NCBI GenBank assembly: GCA_035315065.1
Contig: DATFYM010000092.1
Location: 1 to 43,419, forward strand
DNA: 43,419 nucleotides
DNA from: DATFYM01 sp035315065
Lineage (GTDB): Bacteria; Acidobacteriota; Terriglobia; UBA7540
Direction of reading: 5' to 3'
Both the position numbers and the translations under genes were made by a program. The stretch's first letter is position 1. Every line of letters begins with the position of its first letter. Shown here piece by piece: positions 15,675 to 23,127 of this stretch. The notes under the pieces were generated by a model. The model was not told the origin of the DNA. It ran no database searches and saw only the letters and a list, made by a program, of their open reading frames with translations.

Positions 15675-17945
15675 CTACGCCGAGCCGTGATGAGACCCAA
15701 GGCCTGCCGCCTGTCGAATCGTCTCGACCACCACGGCCGGCAAGTCCGATTTGAAGGAGTACTTCTTGCCGCGAGCCTTGAAATAGAATCCCGACTCCTC
15801 CTGGCCTACCTCTTTGACGTCGGCGCACTCAACATCGAACGAGTCTTTTCCTTTGTCCGGCTCGAATTTGATCCGGCCGTCGCCGACCGTCAACATGCCT
15901 GGAGTCGACCCCCGGAAATGGTCGTGAGAAACGTGATACGAGGCCCCAACACGGGTCAAGTTGGCTGATGTGCCAGTTGAAGCCCCCGGCAGGAGATTGA
16001 TGTTTTCATCCACGTCCTGGAAGCCGGGATGAACCATCCGCAGGTTATGTTTTCCAGGGGCGATCTGGGCAAGCACCAGTGTGCCGTCCGGCGCCGTCTT
16101 GCCGACCCACTTGTTGTCCACATAGACGTCTGCACCCGGCGGCGTGCTGCGCACGTGCAGAATCGGGTTCCCCGTTGGTTTGGGCGCCTCCACCGACGTG
16201 GTGGGTGCGGCGGCGGTGGAGACCGGCGGCGCGGCGGCCGGGCCTGCCGGCGGGGTGCCGACTTCGAGCGCCGGTATCCTTTTGTCTTGAGCCGGTGTCG
16301 AGGTCTTGCGCGAGTGCGCCGAAACCTGCGCCGTTTTGGCGGGGACTGCGGCAGGCTTCTTGCCAATGTCGCCGCCATTGCCGACACGGGTGCTTGGCGT
16401 GGTCAGGGGTGGGGCGAGGGTGGGGCTTGCAGGCTCGGTCGAGCCCGCTGCTCCTTCCGCAGGAGCTGTCGTCGTGGCCGGAACGGGATTAGCCTCAAGT
16501 CCGGCGGTGGCGGGAGGACTGGTGGAAGGAGCGCTGGTAACCATGGGCGCGGGTGTGGTTGCCTCGGCTGCCGGCGGTATTCTCCGCACGTAATAGCGCT
16601 GGTAACCGTACCAACCCCCGCCGACGGCGCCAGCCAGCAGCACCGCAGTCAACAGCGCGAGGCCAAGGCCGAAGGACCTTTTTCGCGAAACCGCCGCGCT
16701 CTCGGCTTCCTGATTCGATCGCATCGGAGCTGCGGCGATGGCAGGGGCGGGAGACCTGGAAGTAGCGGCCCTTGGCCGCTCCAAGCGCGGCGGCTCGGGA
16801 GGTAGCGGCTCGATCTTCTGCGGTTCGATCGGTGCCGTTGCAGGCGTGGGGAAAGCAATTTCGGCAATTGCACGGGTCGCGACCGGCACCTCTTCGGCGG
16901 TACGTTCGTTGCCAGTTACCTCGGCCAAGCGTTTGTCGCTGATCTCGACCGTCGGGGTCGCCGGACCCGACACACCTGCTTCTTCTTCGGCGCGCTCGAG
17001 ATCCTCGATCAGGGCCTTGGCGCTGGCCGGTCGCGCCTCCGGCTTCTTCTCGAGGCACTGCATCACCACGCGGGCGACGGGCGCGGGAATCTTCAGCCCG
17101 TCGCGTCCAAGAAGAGGAGCGGGCAGGGCCTGAATGTGCGCCAGAAGCATCGCCACCGTGGTGTCGGAGGCGAAGGGAAGTTCGCCGGTCAGCATCTGGT
17201 ACATCACGATGCCCAGCGAATAAAGGTCCGATCGCCCATCGATTTCGTCGCCGCGCTTTCCCAAAGCCTGCTCGGGAGACATGTAGGGCGGCGTCCCCAC
17301 CACCATGCCGGGGCCCGTTAGGGTCATGCCGGCGGTGGTGTCACTCGCCCGGCTTTCGCGCAGCTTGGCGATGCCGAAGTCCAGCACCTTGGCCTGCTCG
17401 CCCCCCGGCTTCGAAAGCACCAGGATATTGGCAGGCTTGATGTCGCGGTGCACCATGCCTAAACGGTGAGCGGCATCCAGCGCCGACGCCACCTGCCGCG
17501 CAATCAAGCACACTCGCGCCATCGGCATTGGGGCTTCGCTCTCAATCAACTCGCGGAGACTCCTCCCATCAACGTACTCCATGACGATGAAGGGCCGTCC
17601 GTCTTCTGCCTCGTCGATGTCGTCAACCCGAACGGCGTTCGGATGCTGAAGCTTGCGGCACAGCACCGCTTCCTGTTGGAAGCGCTTCACAAAGAGCTCG
17701 TCGCGGAGGAAGTCGGCATTCATTACCTTGAGGGCGCGCACCTCACCGAAGGTCACGTGCAAGGCCTTGTAAACGTCGGCCATGCCGCCTTGCCCCAGGG
17801 GGCCCAGAATGCGGTACTTTCCCCGCACCACCGTCCCATCCTGCCAAGCGCCCCAGGACGCGAGCGGGGCACTGTCCTTAGGACAGACCTGGTAGCTATC
17901 GGGATAGCTGGTCTGGCAGGTTGGGCAAGTCTTCATGAGGAACAT
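15675..17945 (-). CDS. Transmembrane Ser/Thr protein kinase with PEGA domain
   Basis: A 756-aa eukaryotic-like kinase. It opens with a zinc-ribbon (CPTC then CPKD, residues 7-24). The kinase domain spans about 43-315: GPLGQGGMADVYK glycine loop, ALKVM with Lys73, HRDIKPANIL with catalytic Asp168, DFGIAKL at 189-195, and PPYMSPEQ. A Pro/Ala-rich linker follows. One membrane helix lies near 430-450 (GLGLALLTAVLLAGAVGGG). A second Pro/Thr-rich linker leads to a PEGA domain (HVRSTPPGADVYVDNKWVGK). The last 90 residues form an unassigned beta-rich domain (DSFDVECADVKEVGQEESGF). The kinase would act in the cytoplasm and sense the envelope through PEGA. Substrates are unknown. It stands alone, convergent with the ABC genes. 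Confidence 0.92.
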   Translation of the reverse strand: MFLMKTCPTCQTSYPDSYQVCPKDSAPLASWGAWQDGTVVRGKYRILGPLGQGGMADVYKALHVTFGEVRALKVMNADFLRDELFVKRFQQEAVLCRKLQHPNAVRVDDIDEAEDGRPFIVMEYVDGRSLRELIESEAPMPMARVCLIARQVASALDAAHRLGMVHRDIKPANILVLSKPGGEQAKVLDFGIAKLRESRASDTTAGMTLTGPGMVVGTPPYMSPEQALGKRGDEIDGRSDLYSLGIVMYQMLTGELPFASDTTVAMLLAHIQALPAPLLGRDGLKIPAPVARVVMQCLEKKPEARPASAKALIEDLERAEEEAGVSGPATPTVEISDKRLAEVTGNERTAEEVPVATRAIAEIAFPTPATAPIEPQKIEPLPPEPPRLERPRAATSRSPAPAIAAAPMRSNQEAESAAVSRKRSFGLGLALLTAVLLAGAVGGGWYGYQRYYVRRIPPAAEATTPAPMVTSAPSTSPPATAGLEANPVPATTTAPAEGAAGSTEPASPTLAPPLTTPSTRVGNGGDIGKKPAAVPAKTAQVSAHSRKTSTPAQDKRIPALEVGTPPAGPAAAPPVSTAAAPTTSVEAPKPTGNPILHVRSTPPGADVYVDNKWVGKTAPDGTLVLAQIAPGKHNLRMVHPGFQDVDENINLLPGASTGTSANLTRVGASYHVSHDHFRGSTPGMLTVGDGRIKFEPDKGKDSFDVECADVKEVGQEESGFYFKARGKKYSFKSDLPAVVVETIRQAAGLGSHHGSA

Positions 17946-18010
17946 CCGTCGCGCCGGGACTAGTCAAGAGTGTACCGTAGCATCGCGCCTGACGCAACCG
18001 GGGGAAACGA

Positions 18011-18187
18011 AGAAGACGGGAGACAGAAGACGGGAGACAGAAGACGGGAGACTCGCTTGACCATCCTCATAGAATCAGAAAGCTAAGTGCTTAGTCACAG
18101 GTGAGAGGTCAGCATGAAGAGCGTCTATTGTCGGTTGTCACGTTCTTCATTCTGTCTTCTGACTTCTGTCTCCTGTCTTCTTCTTCG
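18011..18187. repeat. Inverted pair of heptamer blocks
   Basis: 18011-18052 consists of GGGAGAC/AGAAGAC words alternating every 7 bases. 18150-18187 carries the reverse-complement type (CTGTCTT/CTGACTT/CTGTCTC). The second block overlaps the last codons of the histidine kinase gene. Confidence 0.7.
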
Positions 18188-19844
18188 GTAAGTCGATGGT
18201 GAAGTTTGCTCCCTTTCCTGGCGCCGATTCCAACCGAATGCGACCGCCATGGCCCTCGATCAACTGGTGCACGATCGCGAGGCCCAGGCCGGTGCCGTTC
18301 CGAAAGCCTGATTGAAAGGGCTCAAAGACCTTCTTGAGATCCTCCTCCGGAAAGCCAATGCCCGTATCCGAGATCATCACCCGGACGTACCCATCATGGG
18401 GTTTGCCCGCCTCCTCAATTCCAGCGGTCAGAGTGCCTCCCTCCGGCATCGCCTTCAAAGCGTTGTCGCAGATGTTCCAGAAAACCTGGCGCAACTTGTC
18501 GGCGTCGGCAAAGACCAGGACAGGACGGGACAGAAGCTTGCGCTCGATCCGCGTCTGGGAGCCGAACAAAGGATGATGTTCCAGCAAGAGGAGGGTCTCC
18601 TCCAGGAGATTGGCGATGTCCACTTCGCGGAGCTCGAAGCGTTGGTCGCGAGAATACAGCAGAAAGTCGGAGACTAGTTTGTTAAGCCGCTCGGACTCGC
18701 GAGTGACAATCGAGATCAGTTTCGCCTGATCCTCGTCCAGGCTGGAAAGGTTTTGCAGCAGCTTTACCGAGCCGCCGATCGAGGCGAGAGGATTGCGAAT
18801 CTCGTGGGCGATAGCCGAAGCCACGCGGCCCAGCGTCGCCATGCGTTCCTTCACTCGGTTCTCGGCCTGCCGGCGTTTCTCGTCCGTCAGATCCTGGAAA
18901 GTGTACACGCACCCGACCACGCCGATTTCCGGCACCAGCAAGGGCGACGCCGAGATGCCCAGCGTGCGCGGCTCGCCGCCCGGATTGCGGTGCAGGAATT
19001 CACGGCGCGAAATCGCGGGCGGAGAACCGCCCGATGGCCCTTCCAACTCGGCGCCGGGAAGAACCTCCAGGATGCTCAGGCCCCTCAGGGCTTCCGGCAA
19101 GCGGCCCAAGATGGCGGCGCCGGCCGGGTTCACCTCCGTGATCTTCCCGTCCAAATCGGTCGAGATCAGCCCGCCCCTCATGCTGCGGATGATGTTCTCC
19201 TTGATTGCCTGGAGACTGGCCACCTGCCCTCGCCTCACCCGCAACTCGGCGCCCGTCTGTCGCAGCCTTTCCCCCAGGTAGCTCGACAGGTAGGCCACGG
19301 CGAAAAAGCCGAAAAGACTGGCACCAATCTTAACCTGCAATGTGACTAGGTCGACCTGGGGTGACGATGTAGCCAAAGCGGCGAGGGTGGGGTGTGACGC
19401 CGCCAAGTTGGGGTAGAGGCTGGGAAGATACGCCAACTCCAGAAGCGAGCCCATCAGGATAAAGCTTACTCCCGCCACCAAGTAACCCTGGGCGCGCGGC
19501 AGCAGGACGCTGGCGAAAATGATCACCAACAGGTACAGGGAAGAGTAGGAGCTGTCCAAGTCGCCTGTCACGTGCACCACAGCCGTGATGACGAAGAGAT
19601 CAGGATAAATCTGGAGGTTGGCCTGCAGCAGATAATCCGTGCCAAGCTCATGGTAAATCAGGTAGAAAAGCCCCAGAACGTACCACAGGATGATGGTGGC
19701 CGCCATGGCATGGAGAGAGGGGCCGCCGGGCCGAGGGGCGAAGTGCCGCAGCGCCAGTTCGATGGCAAAGACAACACTGATAATGACGAAGCGGATTCGA
19801 ATGACCCAGCGAAGCCAGGGCTGTAAGTCAGCAAGGGGTTGCAT
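18147..19844 (-). CDS. Membrane sensor histidine kinase, PilS-like
   Basis: A 565-aa kinase. About six N-terminal helices lie at residues 12-190, as in PilS. A PAS domain follows at about 211-325 (GGLISTDLDGKITEVNPAGA). The HisKA box is AIAHEIRNPLASIGG with phospho-acceptor His347. The HATPase part shows FWNICDNALKAMPEGG (N box), SDTGIGFPEE (G1) and GTGLGLAIVHQLIEGHGG (G2). It lies directly downstream of pilC on the same strand, which supports a PilS role in sensing pilin levels. No PilR-type response regulator is in the window. The last 12 residues (KKKTGDRSQKTE) are encoded by heptamer repeat DNA, so the natural C-terminus has been replaced or extended. Confidence 0.85.
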   Translation of the reverse strand: MQPLADLQPWLRWVIRIRFVIISVVFAIELALRHFAPRPGGPSLHAMAATIILWYVLGLFYLIYHELGTDYLLQANLQIYPDLFVITAVVHVTGDLDSSYSSLYLLVIIFASVLLPRAQGYLVAGVSFILMGSLLELAYLPSLYPNLAASHPTLAALATSSPQVDLVTLQVKIGASLFGFFAVAYLSSYLGERLRQTGAELRVRRGQVASLQAIKENIIRSMRGGLISTDLDGKITEVNPAGAAILGRLPEALRGLSILEVLPGAELEGPSGGSPPAISRREFLHRNPGGEPRTLGISASPLLVPEIGVVGCVYTFQDLTDEKRRQAENRVKERMATLGRVASAIAHEIRNPLASIGGSVKLLQNLSSLDEDQAKLISIVTRESERLNKLVSDFLLYSRDQRFELREVDIANLLEETLLLLEHHPLFGSQTRIERKLLSRPVLVFADADKLRQVFWNICDNALKAMPEGGTLTAGIEEAGKPHDGYVRVMISDTGIGFPEEDLKKVFEPFQSGFRNGTGLGLAIVHQLIEGHGGRIRLESAPGKGANFTIDLPKKKTGDRSQKTE

Positions 19845-19880
19845 GGGCTTCGCAGATCATTATATCGAGGAAACCAGGGA

Positions 19881-19981
19881 GAATTTTGGATTTTAGATTT
19901 TGGATTTTGGATTGAAGATCAACCCGACAGAATCAGGTCTTGGTCCTCAATCCAAAATCCAAAATCCAAAATCGAAAATTC
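19881..19981. repeat. Inverted heptamer repeat between pilC and the PilS-like gene
   Basis: Left arm 19881-19915 is made of ATTTTGG words with a 7-bp period. Right arm 19947-19981 is its near-perfect reverse complement (ATCCAAA words). The loop is 31 bases. It sits between two genes on the minus strand and would form a long hairpin in their shared transcript. Confidence 0.85.
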
Positions 19982-19985
19982 TTCT

Positions 19986-21185
19986 TCATCCCGCCAGCTT
20001 GCCAATGAGGCTGAACAGCGGCAGGTACATGGAGATGACGATCCCGCCTACCACCAAGCCGAGAAAGAGGATGATCATGGGCTCCATGGCCGCAAGCAAG
20101 TCGGCAACCGCCACGTCCACTTCGTCCTCGTAAAAGTCAGCCACTTTGCCGAGCATGGTATCGAGCCCCCCGGTGTGCTCGCCCACGCCCACCATCTGTA
20201 CCACCATGTTGGGAAAGACGCCACTCTCGCGCAGCGGGTCCACCACCGTCCGCCCCGTCTCGACGGCTTTGCGGACACTCAGGATGGCGTTCTCCACCAC
20301 GGCATTGCCGGAAGTAAAGGCGGTGATGTTCATGGCTTCGAGCATGGGCACGCCGCTGGAAAGCAGGGTGCCGAGGGTGCGAGTGAAGCGCGCCACGGCG
20401 ATCTTGCGCATCACGTTGCCCAGGACCGGAATCCTCAGGATGAAGGCGTCGATCCAGACCCTCCCCTGTGCCGTGCGGTAGAAGCGGCGAACCAGGTAGA
20501 CGAAGACCCCGACTCCCAGAGCCATCAGCCACGCGAAGCTGCCCACGAAATGGCTGAGCCCGATTACAATCCGGGTGGGAAGAGGCATCTCCACACCCAT
20601 GCCGGCGAACAAGGTGGCGAAGATCGGCACCACTTTCCAGAGCAGCAAAAAGATGACCCCCATGGCGATCACCATCACGGAGATGGGGTAGATCAGGGCC
20701 GACTTCACTGCCGCCTTCAGTTTGACTGCTTTCTCGATATAGCCCGAGAGCCGCTGCAAGATGGCATCCAGGATGCCGCCCGCTTCTCCGGCTTCAACCA
20801 TGTTGGTAAACAGGCCGTCAAAAACTCTGGGGTACTCCCGCAAGGCCTTGGCCAGCGTCGCCCCGCTTTCGACAGAGGAGCGAACGCCGGTCAGCACGCT
20901 GGCAAAACCTTTGTTCACCTGCTGCCCGGCAAGAATCTCGAGGGATTGTACCAGTGGCAGCCCGGCTTCAATCATCACTGAAAACTGGCGGGTGAAGACC
21001 GCCAGGTCCTTGGGTGTGATCTTCACCTTTACCGCTTGCTTCTTTTTGGCCGCTCGCTTGGCCTCTCCCACCTGCGTGGGCGTGCGCATCGCCGCCGCGG
21101 TGCTGCTTCCTTTGCGCCCTGGCGCCGCCGGGCCTCCCACCGTGATCGTCCCCGTGCGGGGCTTGCGTGCATCTAAAGTTGCCAT
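19986..21185 (-). CDS. pilC: Type IV pilus inner-membrane platform protein PilC
   Basis: A 399-aa type II secretion F-family protein. It has two homologous T2SSF domains at about 70-193 and 273-395. Landmarks are FTRQFSVMIEAGLPLVQSLE, MVEAGEAGGILDAILQRLSGY, and in the second half RFTRTLGTLLSSGVPMLEAM and MVGVGEHTGGLDTMLGKVADF. Three membrane helices lie near 165-190, 220-240 and 365-390. It anchors the pilus motor PilB/PilT in the inner membrane. Length fits PilC. The PilS-like kinase follows on the same strand; pilB, pilT and pilin genes are outside or elsewhere. A weak AGG is all that is seen as ribosome site. Confidence 0.93.
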   Translation of the reverse strand: MATLDARKPRTGTITVGGPAAPGRKGSSTAAAMRTPTQVGEAKRAAKKKQAVKVKITPKDLAVFTRQFSVMIEAGLPLVQSLEILAGQQVNKGFASVLTGVRSSVESGATLAKALREYPRVFDGLFTNMVEAGEAGGILDAILQRLSGYIEKAVKLKAAVKSALIYPISVMVIAMGVIFLLLWKVVPIFATLFAGMGVEMPLPTRIVIGLSHFVGSFAWLMALGVGVFVYLVRRFYRTAQGRVWIDAFILRIPVLGNVMRKIAVARFTRTLGTLLSSGVPMLEAMNITAFTSGNAVVENAILSVRKAVETGRTVVDPLRESGVFPNMVVQMVGVGEHTGGLDTMLGKVADFYEDEVDVAVADLLAAMEPMIILFLGLVVGGIVISMYLPLFSLIGKLAG

Positions 21186-21551
21186 ATGAATACCTATCGG
21201 CGGACCTGCCTCGCCAGGGACAGTACCTTCGTACTAGACAGCACGTGTGGCCTGGCTCCGGGCCATGGGTGCTCTTTAAGAAAGGCCCGGATCGGCCCCG
21301 GAGCAACTTTCCCGCCTCCGTTTTACCATAATAATACTATTACTCGCTATGTCAATTCAAAAGAGAGGTAATAAATGATGGAGGCGGAACCGGGAGGCGT
21401 TAGAACTTTTGTGGCCGCGTTTCCGCGGGTGATTGACAACTTGGATCTCCCCAAGTTTCGCTGAAAAAAGACGTAGCGGCGCTTATGCCGCCACGCCCTA
21501 TTCACAAACAATTGAAATTATGGCGGCATAGAGCCGCCGCTACAGCATCTG
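21186..21551. other. Gap upstream of pilC
   Basis: No gene is seen. The stretch carries a palindromic element (21473-21543) and probably the promoter for pilC, which I cannot place with confidence. Confidence 0.4.
21473..21543. repeat. Palindromic repeat (miniature, about 70 bp)
   Basis: The left arm 21473-21493 (GTAGCGGCGCTTATGCCGCC and one more base) and the right arm 21521-21543 are near-perfect inverted copies, around a 27-base AT-rich loop. The ends are GTAGCGGCG and CGCCGCTAC, words that recur at about 1455 and 39480. It could be a REP or a non-autonomous palindromic element. Confidence 0.75.
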
Positions 21552-21960
21552 CTACGGCGTGTAGGAAAGGTCCACGGCGAACTGGAAGGAGTTCTTTTTA
21601 TAACCCGGGGGCACGCCGTGGAGGAAGGAATCCTTCGAGTCGAAGTCCAGGCTGAAGCTTTCGGAGATCGGGACGCTCAGGCCCGCTTTGCCTGCCGCCG
21701 CATACGCCTGGAATCGTTCCACGCCGGAATGAAGTCGAGTTCCTCATGAACTCGACGCCGTGCCTGCGCTTGTTCCGATAGCTCTCACCAAAGGTCGATG
21801 CGAAGAGACTCTTGTTGAAGGCGCTCATGTAATAAAGGCCCTGGACATAGCCCAACGTGCCCTTCAGGTCCAGTTCCTGGCTGGACTTTTTCCATATCGC
21901 GTCCACTCCATTTTCTTCCTGGTTGCCCCTTCGTTGTGATCGCGGCCTTCCTGACCATGA
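21552..21960 (-). pseudogene. Decayed DUF481-type outer-membrane protein gene
   Basis: Three overlapping minus-strand frames together read like the C-terminal half of a DUF481 beta-barrel protein. The first frame gives SQELDLKGTLGYVQGLYYM and LFASTFGESYRNK. A second gives EELDFIPAWNDS. The third gives AYAAAGKAGLSVPIS, LDFDSKDSFLHGVPPGYKKN and SFQFAVDLSYTP before a stop at 21552-21554. Two single-base shifts, near 21732 and 21710, are needed to join them. The 5' part is not recognisable beyond about 21960. DUF481 proteins are outer-membrane barrels of unclear function. Sequencing error could explain one shift, but two within about 25 bases plus the missing front make true decay more likely. 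Confidence 0.6.
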
Positions 21961-22035
21961 CCGGGGACGAGGATAACATCATCGGGCGGGATGCGCGCCC
22001 TCGGAAGTCATACTTCGCCTTTTCAAATAATTTCC

Positions 22036-22064
22036 TTGACACGTACCCCAGCATATACTAGACT
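22036..22064 (+). promoter_or_regulatory. Sigma-70-type promoter for the 22129 gene
   Basis: TTGACA at 22036-22041 is followed by 17 bases and TAGACT at 22059-22064. Transcription would start near 22071, about 58 bases before the ATG at 22129. The -35 box is perfect and the spacing is ideal. Confidence 0.55.
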
Positions 22065-22128
22065 ATGCTGCATAGCTTGGCTCGTGCATGAGCCTATTGA
22101 GCTGAGCCTCAGGATGAAGGAGAGTCTT

Positions 22129-22905
22129 ATGCTGCGCAAGTCACCTACTCGGACCGAAGCGTTCCTGGCGGCGAACCGTCGCAACGCCCTCAAATCGACC
22201 GGACCTCGCACCGCCCGGGGTAAGGCGTGGAGTTGTATGAACAACCTGAAGCATGGCCGTTATGCCAAGCGGCTGCCGGAAAAGCTGGCAGCGGCGGGTA
22301 ACCACGGCGGGGCGGCCCTATACCGGAAAGTCCGGGGAGAGATTGGGACGACCTTCCAGGCGCAATCGGACGATCCACAGCAGGTGCGCCAGTTGGACCA
22401 GATGACGGCGGCGGTCTGGTGCGTGGCGCGGCGTGCGGGCATCAATGGTCTGAAGCCGCGATCACCTGTCTTTTCAGAGAGAAGCGAGCCACAGCAGATT
22501 TCTATATTGCCGATTCGAATGGTGGACCACCGGCGGAGGGTAGGAATTGTCTACTGGGTACAGCGAAAACGCTACTGGACGCCGGAACGGGTGATCCTGG
22601 CGGCGCTCAACCAATATCCGGCAGGGGTTCCGACGCTCGGCGAGGCACTGGAAGAGAAGTTGAGACATCGAGTGTTCCGGCTGGGGCGGCCGGGCTTCTG
22701 GGACCGCCTACGTTGCGGCCTGGACGAAGAGGGTAATCCCGCGCCGGTAGGGCCGGAAGGAGTCCGGCCTCCCCGGACCGAAGTTTCGCGGGACCCTGCT
22801 GACGGGGCCAACATCGCTGGCGGGTCAGTGTACTCAAACCCGACGGTAGCCGCGGCGCGATCCATTTTGGCGAGATCCCTAGCCAAACTCTTGGACGGTC
22901 GGTGA
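22129..22905 (+). CDS. Conserved protein with 'ANRRNALKSTGPRT' N-terminal motif
   Basis: A 258-aa protein. The N-terminal 45 residues carry AFLAANRRNALKSTGPRTAR, then GKAWSCMNNLKHG. From memory this motif occurs in many uncharacterised, often multi-copy proteins of soil bacteria. It is basic and may bind nucleic acid. The rest is Arg-rich with no recognised fold. Segments such as WTPERVILAALNQYPAG and PGFWDRLRCGLDEEGNP are visible. AAGGAG lies 7 bases before ATG 22129, so I prefer this to the longer frame that starts at 21991. A good promoter lies upstream at 22036-22064. Function unknown. Multi-copy spread in relatives would suggest a mobile or phage-related origin, but nothing here proves it. 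Confidence 0.6.
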   Translation: MLRKSPTRTEAFLAANRRNALKSTGPRTARGKAWSCMNNLKHGRYAKRLPEKLAAAGNHGGAALYRKVRGEIGTTFQAQSDDPQQVRQLDQMTAAVWCVARRAGINGLKPRSPVFSERSEPQQISILPIRMVDHRRRVGIVYWVQRKRYWTPERVILAALNQYPAGVPTLGEALEEKLRHRVFRLGRPGFWDRLRCGLDEEGNPAPVGPEGVRPPRTEVSRDPADGANIAGGSVYSNPTVAAARSILARSLAKLLDGR

Positions 22906-23127
22906 TGGTAAATGGGGACCTCCGTCGTCAGTTGTCCGTGGCCGAACGACGGGACGGATAATGTCTCAGTGAACTTTGTGTTAAGCTCTTGTTTTTCCGG
23001 AGGCACCACGGAACTTGAAATGGTAATACGGGGGGATATATCAAAAATGGGAGGCAGCACAAAACATCGCCAGCCATCGCTTCGTTCAGCCGCTCTGTGT
23101 TCGTCTTCGATAAGTTGGTGTGATTCC

